A stretch of 64,000 nt of DNA from Chrysomallon squamiferum (Eukaryota; Mollusca; Gastropoda; Neomphalida; Peltospiridae), in assembly GCA_012295275.1 (NCBI GenBank), contig CM022666.1, positions 241,001 through 305,000 on the forward strand, given 5' to 3'. A program made the translations under genes and the position numbers. Positions 1 to 23,059 of the stretch are shown here, piece by piece. Under the pieces are notes generated by a model. The model was not told the origin of the DNA and did not search any database. It saw only the letters and a list, made by a program, of their open reading frames with translations. The stretch's first letter is position 1; each line of letters opens with the position of its first letter.

Positions 1-1819
1 GGACAATGGCGAAGCTGCTAACCTTCTGGCGGCTCATTTTGTTGCAGGTGGATGATGGAATCAAAGAATTACCTAATTTGAACACGCTTATTAATTAAAC
101 TTTGGCCTGAAGATAGGGACAAACTGTGGGCTCCACTCAGAGTTGATGGTACATGATGATGGCATTTGGAGAGATTGATGTGTGATAACCGCCTCACAAG
201 CCCTTTACCGTACCACGACACAAGCATGTGAACAAGCGAATGACTGTTACTTGTGTATAGTAGATCGAAAAGATACATATTCCTATATACTTTCATATAC
301 ATGAAAGGTTCTCCAAATAGTCTTCTCTGGAAAATGACGTTTCTTAATAAGACTGAGAACATGTTTCAAGAACAGGATATTGGTCGTAATCCAAACGATT
401 GGCGTCTCTTAATATCTATTTCCTCACGATTTCTCAAATGTTTTCTTCTGCACAATGTAAATTAGTAGACATGTATAAAAATTAGACACTTTGAGCATAT
501 AAAGGAATTCTACGAAAATGTAAAATTTCTTCTGGAAACTACAGCACGTGCAAATTGCAGGTTACATGGCAATTCAAACTGATTACAAAACGGCTGAAAG
601 GAAGTTATCCAAAACAAATCCTTGTGGCTGAAGGTTTTAAACATTTGGTCCGATGAAAACACGTCCTTTATGCTTTTGAGAAATGTGGAAACAAATATGG
701 GAAATGTATTTGTTCAGTGCTTCTACGAACTGTTTCACAAGACTAAGTTTCCTGTGGAGTGGAGGCACAAAGACTTTACCTGATTCATCCATCTCATCAG
801 TCTTCATTTTAGATGCTTTTTCCTAAATGTTTGGTTTCGTGCTTCAGCTGACTTGGGGCAATGCAGAATCCACACACGTAACAAAATGAATGGCGATAAA
901 GACTTTTGTTCTTGAAAAGTACTAAACTGTCCTATGCACGTATAAGTCTAGATATAGACTATCTGGGAGAAACATTAAAAACAGTGTATCTTTCTAGGCA
1001 GCTTCAGAATATTCTAGAAGGAACTAAAAAATATCACGCATTAGAAGACTCTAGAAAGTAATAAAACACTGTAGAGTAGAAATCATCAGCTGCTCAAAGG
1101 TACTGAATACATGGCGGTTTGATTTGAAGACTGCTGGGATTTTTTTTTTCTAAAAGTTGATATACTCTGCAAATTATGCTTAATCAAAGAAAACTGAATG
1201 GAAAATATAAAAATATCGACATAACAAAATGTTTGTCACCTTGTTTTAATGCATTATCTACTCAGTATAGCCTTGACTGGATATTTCTGGTAATTTAAAT
1301 TTTGTAATCGCTTCAATTCACCACATACAGTGTCTCCCTAGTTGGATAAAACATCTAAATATGTTACTACAGTTGAATGATCATATTTAATTATTACAGG
1401 AAATTACATGTTATGCGGTCCTCTACGGAAAATCATACAAATATTTACTTTATCAAAGTTTACCTGAATTAAGTTCAGAAATTATCTAACAACATATCAT
1501 ATAATACTCATGCATTAGTAACTAACAAAAAGAGAATGCGCAGTTTTCAGTGAAAAATAGGTTTATCATTTATATAGTATATAGTAATGATATGTCATCA
1601 GGATAACAGTGTGAAATGCTATCATTGAGGGTACCTATACAAAAATAGCCAAAATGGGTACGTAACCCCCTATATTTTAATCCCGTCCCATATTCACGAC
1701 GTCACAAGACTCAAGCAATTATAGATTTGTTATAAGGCCAGGAACGAATGTAGTTTATATGACGTAACTGTGTCAGACGACCAAATGTTTAACAAGATAA
1801 AGGCTAAATTTTCATCGCA
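1..1819. other. Left flank of the array, no gene recognised
   Basis: I see no exon with flanking splice sites and no clear match to the intergenic DNA between later units, so the array's left edge probably lies near position 1700. The short open frames here are unremarkable. GACGTC (1698-1703), a TATA-like TATAAGG (1731-1737) and TGACGTAA (1760-1767) sit just upstream of the first start codon and are the only regulatory candidates. Confidence 0.5.
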
Positions 1820-11219
<9,400 letters not shown>

Positions 11220-11281
11220 GCTGTAATTATATTATTACTTTGTTATTTTTATTAAAGTTTACAGTGTGCACTTGTCGATAA

Positions 11282-11287
11282 AATAAA
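11282..11287 (+). terminator. Putative gene 1 polyadenylation signal
   Basis: AATAAA about 60 nt after the TAA at 11217-11219. The homologous place in gene 2 is mutated, leaving ATTAAA at 26280 as its nearest match. Confidence 0.45.
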
Positions 11288-12163
11288 TATTATCTTTATG
11301 ATGTACTCAAACGCAATTGTTATATTAAATCATTTAATATATATATGAAACAATATGTTGTAATTCGTTATAAACTGACGTTATAAAATGTATTTGATAG
11401 GAATACATTTATTTAACTTTTCTATTCTAAGATCACGTTAAGCAGTGTGTGTTGTTATATTAACTTTATCATTTGAGTGTGCCTGCAAGCGACAGATATA
11501 ATATGTCAGTCTTTCAAGGTTTCTAAAGTTTACTCATTTCGTTTCTCTTTAGGTAGAAAAAGACAGATAAAGGTACTTACTCGATATGTGGCTGATGTTG
11601 CCTCCTTATTTATTTATTTATTTATTTATATTCTTATTGTTGTTGTTATTAATTGCTTTTATTTATGTTTTTATTACTATTTCTATTATTACTGTGATTG
11701 TTGTTGTTGTTGTTCTTCTTCTTATTACTGTTATTACTGATGTTGCTGATTATTATTATTATTATTATTATTATTGGTGAATGTATACAATTTTTTTTGT
11801 TTTCATTGTTGTTAAATCAGTTATTGTTATCATTATTATTACTATTAATACAGCAAATTTGATTAAAAAATAAATAAAATAAAATAAAAATAAAAATATA
11901 AATAAATAAAAAAAAAAAAAAGAAAGAAAAAAGACATAGAAGTTGAGGGAAAAAGAAAAAAGAAAGAAAAAAGAGAATTCATGAAATGACTAGAAATAGA
12001 AAATTTAATGGTTAAGTTTGGTTATTCTATTTATTTTTTCGTTTTTGTTTTTTGCTTTTAATAATACTATTGACATAATGAGAATTGTAGGCGACTGGAA
12101 AAGTTCTGTACTAGTAAAGAACATTTAACTTTGTTGGTGTTTTTTCTTTGTTTTTATTTCTTC

Positions 12164-12194
<31 letters not shown>

Positions 12195-13558
12195 TTTTTT
12201 TTTTTTGGTTTCTTTTAACTTTTCAATGTCTAACATTTTGCAGAAAAGTAAACTTCATCTAGCTGTTTAGTACACTGTGACTCAAAGACACCAGGAAGAA
12301 AATATCTTCGAGAAAGAGATTGTTGATAAAAAGTTCTGACAGTTTCAACTTTAGTTTTCTACAGTTAAATGAAAATCAGTCTTTATGAAATAAATATGTT
12401 GATAAAGTGCTTTCTTTTGTTCGTTCGGAGAAAGTAATATATATATTTTTTTTTTTTGAAAGTTTTAGTTAAAGAAAAAAGAAAAAAAAAAAATCCCTCA
12501 GTATAGTGTTCTGTGCAATCTTTTCAGCGAGAAATGTTATAAATTCGTAAAACATTTCCTAGAAATAATGAAAATACGATTTTTGTAATTGAAACTAACC
12601 CTGTAAAGAAAACACTTTAATTAAACATAATCAAGACAAAAATTAACCTCAATAAGAAGTGTAAAATTCGTTTACATTGTGTTATTATAAATGTCTTTGG
12701 TTTCATTTCTTGTTTCTTTAACTGATATATGTAATAATAAAACAGTATTTCATAGTGCTGTCATCTGTAGTTTCCTTTGGCGAAGTAATTCATTTCATTA
12801 TTGGAAATATACTGTCGTTTTGCTTATTAATAAAACCTGTTCCTTTCGAATAGTGTTTTTATTACTCTGTTCATTAATGTGTTATAAGTGTATGTTCTTG
12901 AATATAAGTTGTTCAGAAAAATATTTTATTAATACAACCCAGATATAACGTTTAACTGCCTGCTGAACAGCCGGATGCTTGTATTTCATTACACTAATGC
13001 AATAACACAGATTGTTCATCAAGAAACATTTTATTTTCATTACAACAACTCACAAATATGCCTGAGATCCATTTTTTTTTTTTTTTTTATAAGTTCCAGC
13101 TTTCTTCAGCATCGAGTTACAATGTTAGTCGTAGTAATATTATTAATAATCAAAATCAATTGTTGAGAACCCTTTCCTCAAAGCACTTTACAATGAGAGT
13201 ATATTAAGAACAAAATGGAATTTATCATGAGGCCTCTAATCAAACAATCACAAATACGACAGTTTTTATATACTTCTGATGTTATTAAAAGCAGATCTCA
13301 GTTCAGTTATGTTATCAAACATCAGTATATTACAGAAGCATTCTTACTGGAACGAAATACAGAACCATTAAAGATAGATGTTACATTAATTAGTAGACTA
13401 AGCAACAATCGTAAGATTGGTGAGTTCATTTTGATGCAGCTGATTTCAAGTGATCGAGTAGGGTGGGGTAAAACGGCAGGTTGGGATCAAACGCGTACCT
13501 TTCTCTATTTTAGTATATTTTGTAATGATCTGTGACGCTGTCGATGTTTTGTAATTTA

Positions 13559-13595
<37 letters not shown>

Positions 13596-13799
13596 TATTA
13601 TTATTATTATCAGTTGTATTAGTAGTAGTGGTGGATGTAGTTGCAGTAGTGATCTATTTTCAAGAATGATATATATTACTTAATTTAGAGATTTATGATC
13701 CAGTTGACGTTAAAACTAAAGAAAAACGGCAGTTCCTTGGTAATTGACATTTTTTACAAATGTACCGGTGTAGTATATCATCAAACGACACACACACAC

Positions 13800-13901
<102 letters not shown>

Positions 13902-14124
13902 TTGTTCCATAAACTTTTATGTTTTCATTAAGGCAAATCTGAAAATAAATTATTATTGTTGTTGTTGTTGTTGTTGTTATTCGCTATTTGTTTGGTCCTG
14001 CTTTTTAAACTCAAATGTTGATCAAAATCCATCATACCCCAAATGTATCTATGTTTTCCCAAATGTTTTGGGGGTAAAAGTGTTGGTTGATGAATATTTT
14101 ATAAACAGTTAATAATAATAATAA

Positions 14125-14155
<31 letters not shown>

Positions 14156-15062
14156 AAGAAGACAGTTTTTGGGGATGTGACTATAAATGGATCAGAATCT
14201 GAATTTCATTTGGAAAGTATTTAAGAAATTACTTCTAAATACATATTTCTCATAACCTGTTTGAATGTGGGGGTGGATTTTATTAAGATAATTTCAAACC
14301 AAAGAGGAGACTGAATATGGAAATTTGTATTGAGTTATCTATCTATCACTTATTATGTATGTATTAAGTTTTGAACCAAGTAACAAGCTTATCTTAACAT
14401 AACAATTTTTTTCTTCTCCACTAACACTAATTAGACACTTATTCCATTGTGAGTTCCAATATTTGTTCAAAGGTATTCCTTCAACAACAGAAGAAGAAAT
14501 TTTTTCTAAATACCACTGAATAAGCAAGAAGGTTAATTTTAGAAACCAAAGTCTTGTGACAGAGGTACATTTTTGGATTATTACAAATAAATAAACTAGT
14601 CAAAACCTTTAAAGATTTTGTGTTGAAGGTCTCGAACATGCAGTCCTATCTAAAATTATTCCGAGAAGTGATGTGCCTAAATAACTGAGGTGGACGCACA
14701 GTTTCGCAATCTATACGTAACCGATTCGATATCATTTCAACCTAGATTCAACAATTATGTTGTAATTTAATCCGATGAAATCGACATTTTTGAAAACTGA
14801 TCATTTTGCTTAGAAATAATAATCTTCAAACAGAATTTGGGAGGTTTCAGTTGCGGATAATTGACTGAATAACCATAACTTAATGCGTCGTTCGACAGAA
14901 ATTAGCATGGTCATCTAGCGGTGGTCACGTAAATTCTTTCAGCTACAATTCTACTGGTTTTTTAGGTTTTTTTTTTTTTTCTTTAAGTATGAAATAAATC
15001 TTCTTCTGCGATATATTTCTGAATGGGGTCTGTTGCTTGAAAATAGTCAAGACACTTTAAAT

Positions 15063-15103
<41 letters not shown>

Positions 15104-15402
15104 TTCGACAGATTAATGAAGCTAAGATATTGTTTTTCTATGTAGTCAAGCCTGTTTGCAGGAAGATTACTCGTAGAGTTAACCTCAAGAGCGTACAAAG
15201 TAATTTATGAAGTAGGTTTGCGATATGTTTGTAGAAACATAACCCCAAAGCACTTTTGATTGAAATTAAATGTTGTTTCTTTTTTCTCACAATACTAGGT
15301 ATCATCCGAGCAAGAAACACAATTTCAGCTAAAATGGATCGAAACACCATGGCAATCCACAAGTATAGGACGTTTTGAGTACCTACGCTATAGCTTCAAA
15401 AT

Positions 15403-15493
15403 TATAAATTTCTTAAGACACAGGGTGGGGGTATGCTTTTAGGTCATGTGAAACCCACGATCTAAATTAATGTGTGACGTGACAGCAACGTCA
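15403..15493 (+). promoter_or_regulatory. Gene 2 promoter-proximal region, TATA-like and CRE-like
   Basis: TATAAAT at 15403-15409, then TGACGT (15475) and ACGTCA (ending 15493) as facing half-sites in TGACGTGACAGCAACGTCA. The start codon follows at 15543. Gene 3 has the same arrangement. The TGACGT core is the bZIP (CREB/ATF) half-site; its function here is inferred. Confidence 0.4.
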
Positions 15494-15542
15494 TAGATAT
15501 TTCAAAAGACAGGGTAAATATTCGGGATCGACACATTTCATC

Positions 15543-15588
15543 ATGTCAGACCGGATTTTTTTATTATGTTTTGCAGTTTGGCCAGTAG
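15543..15588 (+). CDS. Gene 2 signal-peptide exon
   Basis: 46 nt encoding MSDRIFLLCFAVWPV, phase 1, GTAAGT donor. The hydrophobic core IFLLCFAVW is typical of a short secretory signal. The gene 5 exon encodes the identical peptide. Confidence 0.8.
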
Positions 15589-15780
15589 GTAAGTGAACTG
15601 TTAGATCAGTTTGATAAATTAATATTTCAATGACATTTAATGAACACTTTTGTTAATTTCTGTAAATAATATTAAAGCTCATTATGTACAGTTTGAATTG
15701 AAAATGATGAGCTGTTATCGGTAAAACAAAGGAATTCGCGTAACGTCATCTGGGTTTAGCGAACCCCTTACTACTACTAT

Positions 15781-15860
<80 letters not shown>

Positions 15861-16376
15861 AGAAGAAAAAGAATAATAAAAAAATGGTTTAGCGAACTCC
15901 CTACTACTACTGTTAATACTACTACTACCTATTATTATTATTATTATTATTATAGAACAAATAAATACATTAATGAAATAAACAAAATCTGAAGCAAATG
16001 CTGACGCAAACTCTATCAAAAATTGTACAAAATTAACTCCTAACTTTATCTTTTCAAGCCAAATGAATAAATGCCAATAACACAAAATAAAATTAAATAT
16101 AAGCAAATAAATAATAATAAATTAAGAAAAGTGTTTATGCTGTAACTTAGCTACTTATAAAATGTGGAATTATAAGAAATAATAATTAAAGAAAAAGGAA
16201 TTCAAGGCCTTTCAATATAAGCAGCAATTATTAATGTTCAACTTTGTTTAGAAAGTGATGTTAAAAGTAAAACACAATCCAGGAATTACACATAGCGCCT
16301 CTAAACAAGCAATAACAAATAAGCGGGGTTTTAATATACTTTTGGTGCTATTAAGAACAGCTCTTAGTTCATTATT

Positions 16377-16424
<48 letters not shown>

Positions 16425-16600
16425 ACTATTATTATTATTTATTTTTTATTTAAAGTATATTTTTAGCTATTCGATTATTCAGTCAAACTTGTAAATTTTT
16501 GTCATCATTAAGGCAATTTGAAAATCAATTATTATTATTATTATTATTATTATTGTTGTTGTTGTTGTTGTTTTCTCTGTTTTGGATATACTGAGATGAT

Positions 16601-16684
<84 letters not shown>

Positions 16685-19600
16685 TGACAACATATGCGTA
16701 TCGATATTTTTCAGTCTTTTATTCTTAAAGGGTAAGACTTCTCTTTCCAGAAAAAACTACTGTTTCTGTAAATTTCTTAAATCAGTTAGAAAAGAATTTG
16801 AAATATCACGCACGATATTAGACTAAATACAAGTAATAATAATACAAATAATAATAAGAAGAAGAAGAACAAGAAAAAGAAAAGGAATACTGATAATTTT
16901 GTATGTCTAAGCATCTGTGTGAATTAATAAGATAAGAAAAAAGAAGAAACACAAGAAAAATTAGAGAAATGAATGATGTACATTATTATTTATTTATTTA
17001 TATATGTATTTATTTATTTCTCAACAGTTAAAGGACTGATAATCACAGTAAGACCAAATCCTATTTATGAAGGCGATTCTATGACAGTAAGATGTGATAT
17101 TGAAGACTTCAGCAAGATCGATAGGATCTTCGCCTTCACAATAACAAGAAAACCTCTCCGTGCTCAAAATTATACCACTGTGTGCGTTGTATACACACAA
17201 TGGCGCAATAATAGAGCGTTTCTCATGGATGAATCATTAAGATCAGTAACAACAGTAACAGGAAAAATTGACGACGTGAACAAAGAAGAAAGTTTTATAC
17301 AAGTAGTACTGACACCTGTGACTAGCGATCTTATAGGACAATACGAATGCTCGATGATGTATAAACGACCAGACTATAACGTCATAATTGACAGAGTTTC
17401 CATGAAAATTAATGTTCTGAGTAAGTGAACAGATTAATATAGCACTTGTTATTAGATTGTTAGTACAGTAAAAAAAAAAAAAATTCTTATTTATATACCA
17501 TTTATGTAGTAGACAGAAGGATCAAGGCTATAAAGTTATATCTTCATCTTTTCATTTTTTTCAAAGTAAACACAAATGCATTTTTTTTTCATTGTTTATA
17601 CCATTTGTTTTATATTTTCAGATGCCGTGTTTCCAAAGTCTATAATTCGAGGTTTGTATAATTTATTATATATATATATATATATATGCGGAAAGACAGA
17701 AAAAATATAATATATATATTTCCTTTTTGTTTTTCTTCTTTTTCTATTTCTTTTTTTTTTTAAATGTTAAAATCTATTTCTCTCTTACAGTTTTTTGTTT
17801 TCTTCTAACTAAAATGAATGTATAATATACTCATTTAGTGAACATCTAACTGTTGGTCAGAAGTTGCTTTTCAAACCTTCACGACAAACTGTAAAATATA
17901 CAACTTTAAGCATATATTTTAAATAAATATACCTATTCACCTTTTATAAATGAGTCAAGGAATTATATAGTGATTACTTTGAATGTGTTAATGAATGTCT
18001 CGTGTCAAACTGTATGTGATAAATACCGTCATCAGTGGGAAACAAAATCGCTGAGGAACGTAACAGTTTCAGATTTTAACAGTACTGAAAAAATTATTCG
18101 AAAAGCTAAACATTTCAACATTTGTTTCCTTAAATATGCACCATTCAGTGCACACGAACTGTGACACAGAGGTACTTCTGAAAAATGTTACACTCCTCGA
18201 GACATGAAAGATAGGTGGTAGAATAATTAGGTTGTGGGATGCCTATCCACTTCAGTGATCTGTTTTAATGATAAAATGTATTTCTGTTAATTTTAAAGCC
18301 ACATACCCCAACACATTTTTGCTGTTATCTATTAGAACAGTGAATTCTATATTTTTTTATCAAGATTATCAGAAATGCTGTTTAAAATATTAGTATACTT
18401 CCATATTAAAAGTAAGTTTGAACAAACGGAGAACTAACAATATAATTACCTATGTCCATCTGAATTATTCTGTTGCTCAGTGGAAACTCGTTCTCCTCTG
18501 TGATTCTAAAGTCTGCCCTAAGACCTCTCTAATGTCTGCTATTTTCAAACAGACTAAAAAGGAGAGAAGATTTTGTGTTTAGTAAGGAAACATACAGGCT
18601 ATCATTTCAACTAAACACAAAGACTTTCAATAAACAAGTGTCTAACAAGTGTGATACATCTCTTAGAAATTGAAAATCTAATATTATAGCCAATTTGAGA
18701 TAAACGATTTTGAAATATTTTATCTCTACTTGCTTAGTTGTATCTGAAGAGTGTGATATATCTCTACACATGTTGAGTCAGGGAACACGTTATTGCCAGA
18801 TGGCATTACTCACTACCTTTCACATCCATGTACACAAACTGAATATTTTCCCTGCATAGAAGAAATCACTTTCTAATATTTCACCGTCCGGGAATCGTTG
18901 CACAGAAAATTGACAGATTGAAATTATAATAATATGAAATGTTAAAAATTGAAATATCAACTAGAAATTGAAAATCTAAAATTATAGGCAGTTTAACTTA
19001 AACGATTTTGAAATATTTTATCTCTACTTTTTTAGTTGTATCTGATGAAGTAAAACTGACATTAGATTCGAATCCTGCCTACGAAAGAACCCCTCTAGTA
19101 ATCAGATGTGAACCTGGTACCTCCGAAGAAGTCGAGGATGTAAGAACACTAGCAATAAGAAGACAATTTCCCTACGATTATGAACCAACTACTATAGCTA
19201 GTGCTGCTACCAAAGAGGAAATGGGTGAAGCCAATATCAAAGACACAGATTTAGAGAAAACAGCAACTGTTTCAGGACTGTGTGACGGGAAAAATGTAAA
19301 GAATTCTTATATTGAGCTTATACTGCCGGTCATGACTAGCAATGATTCAGCAGAGTACATTTGCTACATCGAATATGAAAACCCAGATGAAGATATTCTG
19401 AATTCTGAGATTTCTAGGAAAATCACTGTTGCACGTAAGCAATGACGTCAGTTTAACATAATTATTCCCAATGATGCACAGGATTTTATTTATTTATTTA
19501 TTTTTTAATTTAATACATTTTTATTTATTTATTATATTTTTTTCTTGATATGAAATATTTCTAATTTATTTGTAAAATTATTTTGTATTTACCATATCTA

Positions 19601-21234
19601 AACTTGTTCTTTGACCTGTTATTATTACATTGTTATCAGTTTTTTATTTTTCTCTCTCATCAAGTATAAATTTCGAATAATTTAATTCCACATCTAAACA
19701 ATTTCAGGTGTTTACATTTATCCTAATGAAACGTTTAAACATTCACTTTAGAAAAATAAACCCAGAGCAACCTTCAGTGTCCCATCTTTTCTAGAAAGAA
19801 ATTAAAATAAAAATGTTAACGAAATTCTTACTTACTCAGAATTTTGACCATAAGTCCGTTCTTTTAACCTATTCATTGCTTGAACCAGTAATGTGAGTTG
19901 TATTTACTGTTTACTCACAAATGTCATACTGCAAATGGATGAAACTAGCATACAGAATATGTTCAGCGTGTTTGGTATCTCATAACAATTAAGTAAAAGG
20001 TGACTCTTTGATATCTAATAATTGTTCTTTATAAAAGATGGTGGCGTGACTTTGATGAACATGCGATCTTCTGTTCAGAAAATATTTCAGCTGCTCTCTT
20101 TACTCATTTGTGTTCCGTGTGTGAACATTCATTTATCACCACTAAAATCGTTTCATATAATAGAATGTGAAGATTATAAACAAACGTTTATAATTTACTC
20201 TGTTCTCTTTAACAGCATTCTCAAGACCAACACCGGAAGTTCAAGGTATTTTGTATAATTTTCTGTAATATTTTATAGAATCCTTGTAATTAAATGCAAA
20301 GAGCTTTATTAATAACTAAACGTTCCTTTGAATAAAAATCTTTTAGAATATTTCAACCAGAAGATTTCGAATATACAATTCCGTAGCCTAAAACAAACAC
20401 GATTTGCATCATTATGCACACAAAAAGCTGAAGACATAGGTAAAGAGTAAGAAAAAAATGAAAACGAATGACATATATCATAAATTCATTTCTTGCGAAA
20501 GGTTTTTCAACTTAAAATAAAATATTCTTATAAACAATTTGGTTTCCGCAATTACTATTATTATTACTGTTATAGTCTGTATGTATCTAAGCTCGTGTGT
20601 GCACATACAGACAATGCATACGCTCTCATATATCGTATGTTTTTAGCTGTGACCGATGTACTGTACATGAATATAATTCCAAATACTGTGTATGAAGGAA
20701 CTCGTGTGACAATCACATGCAAAATTGCCAGAATTCTTGCAGTTCAATATCTCGAGCATTTGACTCTAAAGCAAAAGCTGATAAATAAGGAGGAAACAAC
20801 AATAGCTTATGCTTCGACAGTAAGTTACAACGGCAAAGCCAGCTCGGTAGGAAATAATGTACGAAAAGTGACAGGAAAGTGTCAGGACAGTGACAAAAAG
20901 GGATCTTTCCTTCAGATTGAACTGCTACCAATGAAGATCTCTGATTCAGCACAGTACAAATGTTACTGTCATTATGTGAATATTTCTGGTCTGCATACGA
21001 CTTCTGTAGTTTATGCAGATGTCAGAGTCCAGAGTAAGAAATAACATTTTTTTTTTTTAAATAAATTCTTTTTTTTTTTTTTTTTTTTTTTTTTTTGAAT
21101 TTGAATTGATGAAAAGTATGGAAGGTAGAAAAGAAAAAACTAATAGTAATAATAAAACTGTTAATAATAAATATAGTAGTACTAGTAATAATAATAATAA
21201 TAATAAATAAAATAATAATAATGATGATGAATAA

Positions 21235-21278
<44 letters not shown>

Positions 21279-21824
21279 GAGTAAAGAAGAAGAAGAAGAA
21301 GAAGAAGACAAATAATGAAATTTGAATAAACAGGGACGAGCTCTTTTTCAAATGTATTATTATTATTAGTGCCGTAATATATTAATATCAATATGTCTTA
21401 AAAGTAAATTATTATCTTGTACATTATCTAGACATTTAACTCTTTTAAATCGTAACGTTTGTTTTAGCTTTCCATTTCAAATACATTGTTTTCTTTCATT
21501 ACTTTACAGGTTCTTCAAAACAACCTACTGCACCTCAAGGTTTTATATCATTTTATTTCGTGTTAAGAATTATATTACGTTATTGTTTTTGATAAACTAC
21601 ATTTTCTTCCTCTTATCTCAGAAGAAATAATAACTTTACGTAATGATATCGTCTTAAATTCATTACTAACCTTCAAAACTAATATTCATTGAAAAGTTGT
21701 CTAATAAAACATTCAGTATGTTAACTAAGAAAGCATATTTGATCTTACACTAAGTCATTTACTCTATATTATTGTAAGTCATTATCATCAGCATCACCAT
21801 TGTCATTATTAATATTATTATTAA

Positions 21825-21858
<34 letters not shown>

Positions 21859-22958
21859 TTGTTTAGTTATTGTTGAGAAAGCAAGGTTGACAGTATATCC
21901 AAATCCTGTCTATGAAGGCGTACCTATGACAGTTACATGCAGTGTTGGTAACATCACCCAGGTCGAAAGATTAGATATGATTGGATTAAAGAGAAAACTT
22001 GTCAGTGAAGCACAACCAATCCTTATCACTAGAGCTAAAGAAAACGAAAATGGTGGTAAAGCCAGATTAGAAGAGTCAAGTTTAAAATCAACCTCAACAG
22101 TGAGAGGAAAATGTGATAACAATGACAAAACTGGATCTTTCGTGGAAATTAGTTTGTGGACAATGGATATGTCTGGTATAATAAAATACATATGTTTCAT
22201 CAATTACACTGACATATCCGCGGAACTTGTTCAATATGAAACTTCATCCTACATCACAATTCTCAGTGCGTACAAATTTAATTTACCGTAATTACATGGG
22301 TTGTGGTAATAACACATTGATTTCGTTGGACTTAACACACAATGTAAATTTAGATAATTAGTCATTCGTTTCTTTTTTCAAAGTGAGTCTTAATATTATA
22401 TATTTTTCTGTGTTAAATATTTAAGATACTTCAGTCAATACAAAAATAAATAAATAAATAAATAAGGAAATTATATTTTTCTTCAGTCAAAAGAAAAATA
22501 AATAAATAAATAAATAAAAACAATTTAAACTTCAACTTGAATTTTGCTATTTGAAACATCTTCTCTCAGTACTTGACACTAGTTGTCCTGTACGATAACA
22601 ACAAAATTCTATCCAAGACGATCGTTCATTTGATCTAAAATCCACTCTGTTATTAATTATACCTGTTTTGATTTGTCGTACTTTTGTTTTTACTCTTTGA
22701 AGGTAAATATAATTTTATATATTTATATTGTTTCTTTCCAGAAATTGGAAAACCACTGGCTAAACCACATACATGTATGTATTTCATTTAAATTAAGTCA
22801 TGGCTTATATATCTATAATAACGTTTTATGGTAAATTTATCTTTCTATCTTAATCCTGAAACTTTATTTCCAAGAATAATTATTAAGCAGTTTATATTGA
22901 ATCCATGGTCATTTTTTCTTTCCCTCTCTTTTAATATTTGTAAGAAATATTTTAACTG

Positions 22959-23002
<44 letters not shown>

Positions 23003-23021
23003 GTAGTAGTAGTAGTAGTAA

Positions 23022-23059
<38 letters not shown>

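Noticed and set aside
69-465. Two overlapping open frames at the left edge
   Set aside because: No recognisable domain, no splice signals, and no counterpart in the other units.
12691-13535. Short intergenic open frames after genes 1 and 2
   Set aside because: Not kept in frame between the homologous intergenic regions and no coding-like substitution pattern.
17970-18164. Intron 2 open frame with DTEVLLKNVTLLETC-like text, seen in several units
   Set aside because: The nucleotide sequence is shared by duplication, but the frame is broken differently in each unit and lacks matching splice sites.
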